Below, piece after piece: positions 52,199 through 60,884 of a stretch of 64,000 nucleotides of DNA (position 1 is the first letter of the stretch; each line of letters opens with the position of its first letter). A program made the translations under genes and the position numbers. The stretch spans positions 1,364,001-1,428,000 of the forward strand of contig NZ_LDPE01000001.1 of NCBI RefSeq assembly GCF_001447995.1, in the 5' to 3' direction. Below the pieces are notes generated by a model. The model saw nothing but the letters and a program-made list of their open reading frames with translations. It was not told where the DNA came from and searched no databases. This DNA is from Maribacter dokdonensis DSW-8 (GTDB lineage: Bacteria; Bacteroidota; Bacteroidia; Flavobacteriales; Flavobacteriaceae).

Positions 52199-52707
52199 TA
52201 TTTAAGTAAAGATTTTGCCTCATAGTCCTCTATTTTAGAAATACCTTCAAGAAAGGTTAACTCTATCAAAAAATTACACTGTACAATAGTACCTCCAAGT
52301 TTTTCTACCAATTTGCATGCAGCACTTGCCGTACCACCTGTTGCAAGAACATCATCATGAATCAATACCATATCACCTTTCTGTATACTATCCGTATGAA
52401 TTTCCAGAGTATCCGTACCATATTCTAAATCATAAGTTTCACTCAAGGTTGTAGAAGGTAATTTCCCTGGTTTACGAATTGGCACAAATCCTGCATTTAA
52501 TTTACTTGCTAGTATTGGACCAAAAATAAACCCTCTACTCTCCATCCCCACTACTTTGTCAATCTTTTGGCCGTTTACCAGTTGTGCCAATGCCTCTGTA
52601 GTTTTATTGAGCATTTCCGGGCTCTGTAACAGCGGAGTTATGTCCTTAAAAATGATTCCGTCTTTTGGAAAATTGGGTACATCTCTTATAAAGCTTTTAA
52701 AATCCAT
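52195..52707 (-). CDS. apt: Adenine phosphoribosyltransferase
   Basis: Purine-salvage enzyme making AMP from adenine and PRPP, 170 residues, usual length. Signatures are FPKDGIIFKDITPLL, VVGMESRGFIFGPILA, FVPIRKPGKLP and the PRPP loop MVLIHDDVLATGGTASAA (about 118-135). It is cytoplasmic. It is divergent from tRNA-Arg, with 75 bp between the two. Confidence 0.96.
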   Translation of the reverse strand: MDFKSFIRDVPNFPKDGIIFKDITPLLQSPEMLNKTTEALAQLVNGQKIDKVVGMESRGFIFGPILASKLNAGFVPIRKPGKLPSTTLSETYDLEYGTDTLEIHTDSIQKGDMVLIHDDVLATGGTASAACKLVEKLGGTIVQCNFLIELTFLEGISKIEDYEAKSLLKY

Positions 52708-52726
52708 TTAATATTCTCTTCTTAAT

Positions 52727-52757
52727 TTTGTGGTAAATGTAAAAAGAAATATATTTG
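52727..52757 (+). promoter_or_regulatory. tRNA-Arg promoter (-33/-7)
   Basis: TTTG (52727-52730), a 19-bp spacer and TATATTTG (52750-52757), the clearest full Bacteroidota promoter in the window, 25 bp upstream of the tRNA. Confidence 0.75.
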
Positions 52758-52782
52758 CACCCCGTTAAGGGAAACAAATAAC

Positions 52783-52856
52783 GGCCTCGTGGCGCAACTG
52801 AATAGCGCATCTGATTACGGCTCAGAAGGTTACAGGTTTGAATCCTGTCGAGGTCA
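52783..52856 (+). tRNA. tRNA-Arg (anticodon ACG)
   Basis: A 74-nt cloverleaf. The acceptor stem GGCCTCG pairs with CGAGGTC (one G-U pair), discriminator A. The D arm contains GCGC/GCGC, the anticodon arm TCTGA-TTACGGC-TCAGA reads ACG, and the T arm ACAGG-TTTGAAT-CCTGT is complete. The ACG wobble base would be converted to inosine to read CGU, CGC and CGA. CCA is not encoded. A promoter lies upstream and a terminator downstream, so it is a single-gene unit. No integrase or att duplication flanks it. Confidence 0.96.
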
Positions 52857-52860
52857 CTAC

Positions 52861-52892
52861 AAAAAGCTCCATTCTCATGGAGCTTTTTTTTA
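52861..52892. terminator. Terminator after tRNA-Arg
   Basis: AAAGCTCCAT/ATGGAGCTTT stem with a TCTC-like loop and eight T residues on the plus side. On the minus strand it also follows the old stop codon of the GH88 pseudogene. Confidence 0.88.
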
Positions 52893-54077
52893 TTTTTTGT
52901 TCTTAATCCTAAGCATCAATTCTAAAAAGTAGTAATCTGCGTAGTTGATAGACACATCCATCTCATCCTTTTTAGGCCAATTACCCGTACTATGTTTTAA
53001 GATAAAAGGAGCTTCTATTTCAGATGGCAAAAGATATGCTTCACTTTTTAAAGTTTTCAACACCTTTTTTGATTATTTCAAATAAGCCTTTTCATTAGTA
53101 AAATTTGCTAGTTCTACAAATGCAGAAGCTACAATGGTTGCAGCGGAAACATCCTTAATAGTATTTGGTATACTTGGATCGTTAAAATCCCAAAATGGAA
53201 TTCCGTCCTCCGATAAACTATTATGTTTTAAATAAAATTCCGCCGATTTCCTTGCCTGCTCTAAATAAACCGAATTGCCAGTATATCTATAGCACATTGT
53301 AAAGCCATAGATACCCCACGCCTGTCCCCTAGACCATGAAGAATTATCGTTATAACCTTGGTGCGTAACTTTATCTTTAGCCCTACCGGTAACGGTATCA
53401 TAGACTACAACGTGAAAACTGCTATTATCTTCCCTAAAATGATTTTTTAAAGTGGAATTGGCATGCTGCACAGCAATTTTATGAAATGTGCTATCACCCG
53501 ATATTTTAGTAGCCTCAAACAACAATTCTAGATTCATCATATTATCGATAATTACCGGAAACTCCCAAATATCCTTATTAAAGTCCCAAGAACGTATGCT
53601 ACCTACTTTAACATTAAACCTGGTCACCAATGTTGTTGCACTTTCTATAATTACCTCTTTATACTTTTCATTACCGGTCACCACATACCCTTCTCCAAAA
53701 CTGCAATATATTTTAAACCCCATATCATGGGTGCCATCATTATATTTTTCTTGTTCAATATAATCCGTTGTCTCCATTGCCTTGGATTTAAAGGCTGGCT
53801 TACCGGTTAATTTATACAATTGCCAGAGATTACCTGGGTAGAACCCACTTGTCCAGTCTTTTGAAGCTACTTTGAAAACTTTTTTGGTTTTAGGGTCATA
53901 ACTTCTTGGGATGGAAATGGAATCTATAGGATAATCTAAAAATTTCTGATATCGAATTTGCAGAAGAGAATCTGCCGATATACGTAGTATACCTTCTTTT
54001 TTGTGAGGTATTTCTTTGCAAGACAACGAAGCTAAAGCAATTAAAATACAAAAGCCTTTACACCATATTTTACTTAT
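52890..54077 (-). pseudogene. GH88 unsaturated glucuronyl hydrolase, broken
   Basis: The frame encodes a GH88-type enzyme (DWTSGFYPGNLWQLY, HDMGFKIYCSFG, VIIDNMMNLELL, SSWSRGQAWGIYGF), which removes unsaturated glucuronate left by polysaccharide lyases. It is damaged twice. An in-frame TAA at 53073-53075 cuts it after NEKAYLK, yet the same frame continues for 60 codons through the conserved end INYADYYFLELMLR to a TAA at 52890. At the 5' end the lipoprotein signal (ending ALASLSCKE) has no ATG, GTG or TTG before it: an ATA stands at 54077 where a start is expected. A TTG at 54026 would give a 317-residue protein lacking signal and C-terminus. Confidence 0.75.
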
Positions 54078-54086
54078 AGCAACATA

Positions 54087-55664
54087 TTAATTAGTACCTA
54101 GTAGCACATAAATTACTACTGTAATTATACACAACATTATTGCCATTGGTCTTGTGTATTGCCATTCTTTCATTTCTACATAATCATGATCTTCTTCTTT
54201 AAATGGTTGCCTATTAGGATAGAAATAGGAGACAATGAACATTACCAACATATTCAAGACAAATTCTATTCCCCAAATATGCACAAAATGAATATCTACT
54301 TTTAAGATAAAGGTTGTTAAAATATAGAAAGTCAAACCTATGACCAAAGCCACTTTTGCTGCTGTAGCGGAGATTTTCTTCAAAAAGAAACCTGCCAACA
54401 TAATTGACGCTATTGGTATAAAGAAAATTCCATTAAGCTGCTGTAAAAGTTGGTATAATCCATCTGGAGCATTTGCTACCATTGGCGCTACTAAGATGGC
54501 AAATACCGCAAGAATGGTCGATGTCAGTTTCCCTATCCTAACCAATTTTTTATCACTGCTTTTTTTACCAAAATGTCTTTTAAAAACATCTATACTGAAT
54601 ATGGTTGCAGCACTATTTAACACACTATTGAAAGTACTTAATACGGCACCCATTATTATTGCAGCAAATACACCAACAAAACCAATAGGCAGTACTTTCT
54701 TTACTAACTCCGGATATATCATATCTTGATTATTGTACATAGAATCCCCAAAATAATAGAAGGCAATTACTCCAGGTAGAATTATGATAATAGGTACCAA
54801 AATCTTTAAAACACCTGTATAGAGTAATCCTTTTTGAGCTTCGACCAAATTCTTGGCGCCTAACGCACGCTGAATTATCGTTTGGTTCATGCTCCAGAAG
54901 TACAACTGATTAATGATCAAACCTGTAAAAAGTACCTCAAACGGCAGAACTGAATCTTTAACTCCAATGACATTGAATTTCTCTGGACTATGGTTAAACA
55001 CCTTTGCCAAACCTAAAAACGGATTGCCATCACCAATACCTACCAGTGCTATAATTGGTATTGCCAGACCTCCAATTAACAATCCATATCCATTAATTGT
55101 ATCTGAAACAGCTACCGCTTTCAACCCTCCAAATATGGCATATATGGATCCTAAAACACCAATACACACAACAGTTATCCAGAGCCCCTCTTCTTTTGAT
55201 ACATCCAAAACTTCAGATATATTAAAAATACTCTCAATATTAATTGCTCCCGTGTAAAGAACAATTGGTAGTAATGTAACCACAAATGATATCATTAGGA
55301 ATAAAGCAACCAAAGTTCTGGTAGTACTATCAAACCTCTTCTCAAGATATTCTGGTATTGTAGTCAGTCCCATTTTTAAATACTTTGGAACAAAATAGAT
55401 GGCAGCAGCAACTAAAGCCAACGCCGAAGTTACCTCCCAAGCAATAATTATAAATCCATTTTTATAAGACGATCCGTTCATACCAATTAAATGCTCGGTA
55501 GAAATATTGGTCAATAACATTGATCCGGCAATAACAACACCGGTTAAACTTCTTCCGCCGAGAAAATAACCATCTTTAGAATCTAATTTTTCTTTTCTCA
55601 GTTTATACCATGAATAAATTGCTACAAAAGCTGTAAAGGCAATAAAAGTAATAGCGGTGTACAT
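54087..55664 (-). CDS. Sodium:solute symporter (SSS family)
   Basis: An inner-membrane sodium-coupled carrier of 525 residues with about 13-14 helices. It belongs to the YidK/SGLT-like branch: GYFLGGRSLTGVVIAGSMLLTNISTEH at the N-terminus (Na-site helix 1), EYLEKRFDS, VFGGLKAVAVSDTINGYGLL-like helix 5 region, MNQTIIQRALGAKN, and GAVLSTFNSVLNSAATIFSIDVFKRH (helix 8 Na site). Sugars or myo-inositol are plausible substrates given the neighbouring inositol oxygenase; that is inferred from context. It lies upstream of the GH88 remnant with almost no gap, and its stop codon is in the remnant's frame. Confidence 0.92.
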   Translation of the reverse strand: MYTAITFIAFTAFVAIYSWYKLRKEKLDSKDGYFLGGRSLTGVVIAGSMLLTNISTEHLIGMNGSSYKNGFIIIAWEVTSALALVAAAIYFVPKYLKMGLTTIPEYLEKRFDSTTRTLVALFLMISFVVTLLPIVLYTGAINIESIFNISEVLDVSKEEGLWITVVCIGVLGSIYAIFGGLKAVAVSDTINGYGLLIGGLAIPIIALVGIGDGNPFLGLAKVFNHSPEKFNVIGVKDSVLPFEVLFTGLIINQLYFWSMNQTIIQRALGAKNLVEAQKGLLYTGVLKILVPIIIILPGVIAFYYFGDSMYNNQDMIYPELVKKVLPIGFVGVFAAIIMGAVLSTFNSVLNSAATIFSIDVFKRHFGKKSSDKKLVRIGKLTSTILAVFAILVAPMVANAPDGLYQLLQQLNGIFFIPIASIMLAGFFLKKISATAAKVALVIGLTFYILTTFILKVDIHFVHIWGIEFVLNMLVMFIVSYFYPNRQPFKEEDHDYVEMKEWQYTRPMAIMLCIITVVIYVLLGTN

Positions 55665-55698
55665 ATGAATTTGGTTAGGTTTAAAATTAAAATGGAAA

Positions 55699-55736
55699 GC
55701 AAAAAAAATGCTCTAGTAAAAAATGCTAGAGCATTG
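55699..55736 (-). terminator. Terminator after MIOX gene
   Basis: AATGCTCTAG/CTAGAGCATT stem with an A-run on the left, which is the minus-strand U-tract. It separates MIOX from the symporter gene, so the two may be separate transcripts or linked by partial readthrough. Confidence 0.85.
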
Positions 55737-55758
55737 GCAAACTCAAATAATAATGAAA

Positions 55759-56637
55759 TTAAAAACTCAACTTTTCAGGTAAGTACTTTGCTACCAACTC
55801 TTTGTAATAAGGCAGTAATTTTTTAGCATCGGGTGGCACAGGTGCTTTTGAATATAGATCGTAGGGATTAAATTTTTTGACCCACTCGAACATTTCAATG
55901 TCCTTTGCGGTCATTAAGTGCGTGTAATCATTTTCTCTATGTTGAGAATAAAAAGAATGGTACCTGATCATATAAAGGGCAGGTTCCGGCAAGTAATCTT
56001 TCATTATTTGATAAAGATATTCATCATGTCCCCAACTCATCTTTACATTGTCCAAGCCACAATTTGGCTCGTAGATACCGTATTTTGTATTATATTTACT
56101 ATCAGTAGCATCAGGATTTGCGTTAAAAAATTCTGGATATACTATTTTATCGGAATAAGCACACCCAACAGGGAAGGTATCACCTACTACAGCCCATTGT
56201 GGTTCACCGAACAAACAAAGAATTTTTCCTAAATCATGAATAAAACCGGTAAGCACAAACCAATCTGGATGCCCATCTGCCCTTATTGCTTCAGATGTCT
56301 GTAATAAATGCTGTAGTTGGTCCAAATCTATATCTGGATCACTATCGTCTACCAATGTATTTAGAAAATCAACAGCCTCCCAAATTGACATTTCCTTCTT
56401 ATTGAACTGTAAAAATTCTTTCTCCTTTTCAACTACAAAATCATAGGTTTGAAATTGATGATTTATCCTATAAAATTCTTTGACCGTATCTATTCTTTCT
56501 GAGTCTACATAATTTCTAAACTCCTCTTTTTCTTTTGTGGTTTCTTCTGGATCAGGATATCTCTCTAATAAGTTATCTTCCCAATCATCAATATTATCCA
56601 TAGGATGATCTTGATTGTTGTTCAACGCTTTTTTCAT
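55759..56637 (-). CDS. myo-Inositol oxygenase (MIOX)
   Basis: A cytoplasmic di-iron oxygenase that cleaves myo-inositol to D-glucuronate with O2; 292 residues, matching eukaryotic MIOX in length. Conserved blocks are [44 protein letters not shown] (metal His-Asp), [33 protein letters not shown] (metal His), [11 protein letters not shown] (metal His) and [15 protein letters not shown]. All iron ligands appear present. MIOX is best known from animals and plants but also occurs in Bacteroidota. A pair of similar sequence elements lies upstream, and the HTCS gene comes before it on the same strand. Confidence 0.94.
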   Translation of the reverse strand: MKKALNNNQDHPMDNIDDWEDNLLERYPDPEETTKEKEEFRNYVDSERIDTVKEFYRINHQFQTYDFVVEKEKEFLQFNKKEMSIWEAVDFLNTLVDDSDPDIDLDQLQHLLQTSEAIRADGHPDWFVLTGFIHDLGKILCLFGEPQWAVVGDTFPVGCAYSDKIVYPEFFNANPDATDSKYNTKYGIYEPNCGLDNVKMSWGHDEYLYQIMKDYLPEPALYMIRYHSFYSQHRENDYTHLMTAKDIEMFEWVKKFNPYDLYSKAPVPPDAKKLLPYYKELVAKYLPEKLSF

Positions 56638-56681
56638 AAAAGTCGATATTAAAGTTTTTGAATAAGTTGATTTGTTGTAAT

Positions 56682-56748
56682 GATAGTACCACTATCTACA
56701 TGCAATTTATCATATTAATATAATAATTAGATGGATAATACCACCATA
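56682..56748. promoter_or_regulatory. Repeated dyad-like element upstream of MIOX
   Basis: A perfect dyad GATAGT-ACC-ACTATC (56682-56696) and an imperfect copy GATAATACCACCATA (56734-56748) start 52 bp apart, about five helical turns. They lie 45-111 bp upstream of the MIOX ATG. They are candidates for binding by the adjacent HTCS regulator. The 151-bp gap holds nothing else I can name. Confidence 0.45.
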
Positions 56749-56788
56749 AATATGGATTACATGCCAAACAATAAAAATATAAAAGATT

Positions 56789-59700
56789 CTATTTCAACAA
56801 TTTACTAGGAGGGAAACCAAATTGCTTCTTAAAACACCTACTAAAATAAAGGGGATCATTGAACCCTACTAAATTGGTGACTTCAGACACATTGTATTTC
56901 TTTGATCTTAACAGCTTAGCAGATTTCTTTAATCTAATGGTTCGTATAAATTCATTAGGTGCCAAATCTGTAAGCTCTTTTATTTTTCGGTATAGTTTTG
57001 AAGAGCTCATACCTAATTCTTGACATAAAACATTAGTAGTTAAGTCAACATCATCAATATGTTCTTCAATGATATTGGTTACTTGGTCCATGAGTTCCCT
57101 ATCAATTGGAGAATGGGTAAGTAAACCGACCTCACTTTCTACTTCATCAGAGAACTTTGCTTTGAGCTCTAAACGAGTTTTAATCGTATTTACAATTACA
57201 GATTTTAACAGCGATGGATCAAACGGCTTAACCAGGTATGAATCTGCACCAACATCATAGCCTTTGACTTTATCTTCATTCTCAGATAATGCCGTCAGTA
57301 AGATTACAGGTATATGACTAATAAACTCATCATTCTTTAGTTCATTGCAAAACTCTAGTCCGTCCATTATCGGCATCATTACATCTGCAACACATAACAT
57401 TGGTTTTATTTTTCTACAAAGCTGCAAGCCTTCTTCACCATTCTCTGCCTCGTACACCTTATAATAGGTAGATAAGTAATCAATAAGATATTTTCTTAGC
57501 TCGGTATTATCTTCAATGACTAAAATTTTATCTTTAATATCAGTATTGGTCGTCTTTCTTTTAATAGGAACAATCGTTTCTGGTTCACTAATTTCTTTGT
57601 TAGAAATAAACTCGAACACTTCTTTTTTAGAATAACTCTCCCTATTTATAGGAATTTCAACTGTAAATGTACTACCCTCATTGGGTTTACTCTCAACAAC
57701 TATGGTACCCTTATGTAATTCAACCAAAGATTTTACAAGAGAAAGACCAATACCGGAACCCGTATTATTTTCTTTACTATTTGTGGCTTGATAAAATCTT
57801 GTAAATATTTTTTCTTGACTTTTTAGTGGAATACCTATACCATCGTCACTTACTTCAATTACCAATGTATTTTCATCGTTCTCTTTAAGCTTAACGAACA
57901 AATCCACATGACCATATTTGTTGGTGAATTTGATGGCATTGGACAATAAGTTATATAAAATCTTATCAAATTTATCTCGGTCTATCCAACCAAAAAGATG
58001 TTCTACTTCGCTAATTATATTAAAATCTATTTGCTTGTTAAAAGCGAACTCTTTAAAAGAATCGAATGTATTTGTGGTGAACAATAATATGTCCGTTTTA
58101 GAAACTTTAAGCTTTAGTTCACCTGTTTGCGCTTTTCTAAAATCTAATACCTGATTGACTAAATTTAAAAGTCTACTGGCATTTTGATGAATTAAATTAA
58201 ATCTACTTTTTTGATAGTCACTACTGTTCTCATTACTTTCTTCCAACAATTGTTTTGCTGGTCCTAAGATTAATGTCAACGGTGTTCTTAACTCATGAGA
58301 TATATTGGTGAAGAATCTAAGTTTTTCATTGTTCAGTTTAATATCACGCTCTCTATTTACCTTTTCGGTAACCAATTCTTGCTTTAAGCGTAGCCTATTT
58401 TTCATTTCTTTTCTTATCAAATAAATTACCAAGACCAAAAATGCAAGAAATAGGATCAAAGCTTGATAGGTTAACCAAAAAGGAGGCTTTATGATAATGT
58501 TATATGAATTTACGTTACTCCAATAACCATCACTGTTGCTTGATTTTATTTTGAAAGTATATTCACCTGGAAACAGATTGGTGTATTGTACTGTTCGTGA
58601 ATTGCTAGAAGTTGATATCCAGTCTTCATCAAAGCCTTCTAACATATACTCAAAGCTGTTCAGTTTTTCTTTAACGTATGAAGGTGTAGAGAATTGAAGT
58701 GAAAAATTTCTATTTTTATACTCTAAGGTTACATTCTTAATATCGTTTACATCCTTAAGCAATGGAATTTGACCATTGATTTCCACACCTGGTTCTATTA
58801 CTTCATTTTGTATTTTAAACTCAGTAATTATAGGGGTTTTAGCTATTTTATTTTCACTTATAGCATGTGGAGAAAAATATATTATTCCGTTTTTACCACC
58901 TAAAAATATGTTTGAATCATCAAAATTGTAAAAACCACTAGAACTAAAAACATCTAATCTATTACCACTTTTTACATCATAAATATTATGACTCTTTAAA
59001 TTAGATTTCAACCTGGCAACACTATTACTATTCATGTTGAACCAAATATCACCGTTTGTATAAGTGAGCATATCTGTTATCCACTTGTCGGCAAGCTCAG
59101 AAGGTTCATCTAACGGCACAAATTCTTTGGTATTGAAATCAAATAAATTAAGTCCTTTTCTTGTTGCCGCCCATAAGCGACCTTCATGATCTAACATAAT
59201 ATCACTTACATTATCATGAAGTAAACCAGCATCTGAGGTTGACGATGATGTATAATATTCAAAACTATTTTTACCTTTTAAATAATTAACTACACCTGTC
59301 TCTGTAGCAAACCAAATACTGGAATCATTCTGTTTTACAATTTCATTTATTTGGTATCCCTTTAAAAATATCTCTGTATCTGTACCGTTTTTAAGTTCTG
59401 TTGTATTCAATATCAGAGCCCCTTCTCCAAAAGACCCTACTAACAGCTGATCTTTTGCATATGTTTCAAAAGCAAAGATTGGCGATTGCTCAAAGCCGAT
59501 ATTGAATTCTTTTGATCTATTTTTTTTATAATCATACACCAATAACTTTCCGTTCCAAAGGCCACAGTAAAATGTTACCCCATCAATGGAATAAATGCTT
59601 GCTATATCTTTTTGGTTGTTATACAAGGGTAAAAAGGCATCTTCATTCGAGATAAAAAGTCCATTATGTCTTGTGGCAACTACAACTTTACCATCATAAG

Positions 59701-60823
59701 TTTTACTAAAACCTCTAATTCTTGGAACTTGATTATTAATATGTAGTGAAATATCCTTATTGCTATTAAATTGATTTTCAAACGGATCATACTTATCTAA
59801 ACCATCTTCTGTACCGATCCATAACACTCCAGATGAATCAAAAAATAAGGCTGATACCAAATTATCTACCAAAGAAGTATCATCTGTCAATACTGAATAA
59901 TGCCACTTATATTCACCTTTGGCAATATCTTCCAATTGATTACAAACTAATAACCCACCTAATGTACCTACCCAATATTTGCCATCATCTGCCTGTGTAA
60001 CCGAAAGAAAATATGGACCCAACCCATCTCTGATCTCTGTATTTTCTATTTCCAGATTTACAAATTCATTTGACCCTTTGTTCAACTTATACAACCCTTC
60101 TCTAGTACCAATGAAGATATCTGACTTTGCATCTTCATATATAAAATTTAAATATGGATTTTTCTCTGTTGAATTTGGAATTGTAAGTGTATAAATATGT
60201 TTTTGGGAAATTTCACCCTTAGAATCTAACATTAATTTGGCTACACCGCCAGATTCGTAGCTACCGATCCAAATATTCCCATTTTTATCTTCAACAATTG
60301 CTTTTATGTAGTTGAAATTTTCAATTTGAACCTTTCTAAAAGTATTGGTCTCAACATGTAAGATATAGAGACCACTATTTTTTGTACCTACCCAAACTCT
60401 TTTAAACTTATCAACATAAACCGATCTTATTTCTCCTTCAGGAAGACTTTCACTATCGTTCCTATCAGGTAAATAGGTGTTAAACTTATGAGTATCCGTT
60501 TTGTATATTGAGAGTCCAACTCTTGTACCTATCCATAAATTATTAGAGTCCTCATCTAGAGATAAGGCCGTTATATCATCATTGTGCAGTTTAGACCCAT
60601 CGTTAGAAGAGCTTAGGTAAGATTTAAACTCATAACCATCAAATCTATTTAGACCGGCAAATGTACCCAACCATAAAAATCCATGCTTATCTTGAACAAT
60701 ATGCCTAACAGCATTATGAGACAACCCACTGTCATCATTATAGTGCTCAAATTTTATATCTTGAGCAGTTACGCTTGTTGCTAATAAAATGATTAAGATA
60801 AATATGCTGAAAACATTTCGCAT
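56789..60823 (-). CDS. Hybrid two-component system sensor-regulator (HTCS)
   Basis: A 1344-residue one-protein signalling system. The signal peptide is at 1-20. A periplasmic two-bladed propeller of Reg_prop repeats follows (about 25-680; recurring WIGTxxGL and LWxGT patterns), then a Y_Y_Y domain (about 690-780) and a membrane helix (ALILFLAFLVLVIYLI). The kinase has phospho-acceptor His in FFTNISHELRTPLTLILG and ATP-binding DDGIGIP and GSGIGLSLV. A receiver (VADVMMPIMDGLEF) and a C-terminal AraC helix-turn-helix (about 1240-1344) complete it. HTCS proteins sense glycan breakdown products; here glucuronate- or inositol-related ligands are likely from context. Confidence 0.95.
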   Translation of the reverse strand: MRNVFSIFILIILLATSVTAQDIKFEHYNDDSGLSHNAVRHIVQDKHGFLWLGTFAGLNRFDGYEFKSYLSSSNDGSKLHNDDITALSLDEDSNNLWIGTRVGLSIYKTDTHKFNTYLPDRNDSESLPEGEIRSVYVDKFKRVWVGTKNSGLYILHVETNTFRKVQIENFNYIKAIVEDKNGNIWIGSYESGGVAKLMLDSKGEISQKHIYTLTIPNSTEKNPYLNFIYEDAKSDIFIGTREGLYKLNKGSNEFVNLEIENTEIRDGLGPYFLSVTQADDGKYWVGTLGGLLVCNQLEDIAKGEYKWHYSVLTDDTSLVDNLVSALFFDSSGVLWIGTEDGLDKYDPFENQFNSNKDISLHINNQVPRIRGFSKTYDGKVVVATRHNGLFISNEDAFLPLYNNQKDIASIYSIDGVTFYCGLWNGKLLVYDYKKNRSKEFNIGFEQSPIFAFETYAKDQLLVGSFGEGALILNTTELKNGTDTEIFLKGYQINEIVKQNDSSIWFATETGVVNYLKGKNSFEYYTSSSTSDAGLLHDNVSDIMLDHEGRLWAATRKGLNLFDFNTKEFVPLDEPSELADKWITDMLTYTNGDIWFNMNSNSVARLKSNLKSHNIYDVKSGNRLDVFSSSGFYNFDDSNIFLGGKNGIIYFSPHAISENKIAKTPIITEFKIQNEVIEPGVEINGQIPLLKDVNDIKNVTLEYKNRNFSLQFSTPSYVKEKLNSFEYMLEGFDEDWISTSSNSRTVQYTNLFPGEYTFKIKSSNSDGYWSNVNSYNIIIKPPFWLTYQALILFLAFLVLVIYLIRKEMKNRLRLKQELVTEKVNRERDIKLNNEKLRFFTNISHELRTPLTLILGPAKQLLEESNENSSDYQKSRFNLIHQNASRLLNLVNQVLDFRKAQTGELKLKVSKTDILLFTTNTFDSFKEFAFNKQIDFNIISEVEHLFGWIDRDKFDKILYNLLSNAIKFTNKYGHVDLFVKLKENDENTLVIEVSDDGIGIPLKSQEKIFTRFYQATNSKENNTGSGIGLSLVKSLVELHKGTIVVESKPNEGSTFTVEIPINRESYSKKEVFEFISNKEISEPETIVPIKRKTTNTDIKDKILVIEDNTELRKYLIDYLSTYYKVYEAENGEEGLQLCRKIKPMLCVADVMMPIMDGLEFCNELKNDEFISHIPVILLTALSENEDKVKGYDVGADSYLVKPFDPSLLKSVIVNTIKTRLELKAKFSDEVESEVGLLTHSPIDRELMDQVTNIIEEHIDDVDLTTNVLCQELGMSSSKLYRKIKELTDLAPNEFIRTIRLKKSAKLLRSKKYNVSEVTNLVGFNDPLYFSRCFKKQFGFPPSKLLK

Positions 60824-60884
60824 GTTTTGTTTTAAATGTTTGAGTTTGGTTAGTTATAAATGTACTAAAGCTACAAATAACAGT

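Noticed and set aside
52783..52860. tRNA-Arg as an integration site for a mobile element
   Set aside because: No integrase, no repeated tRNA 3' end and no phage-like genes are seen on either side.
54340..54729. Plus-strand ORF of 129 codons opposite the symporter
   Set aside because: Shadow of the symporter gene; no promoter or family likeness.
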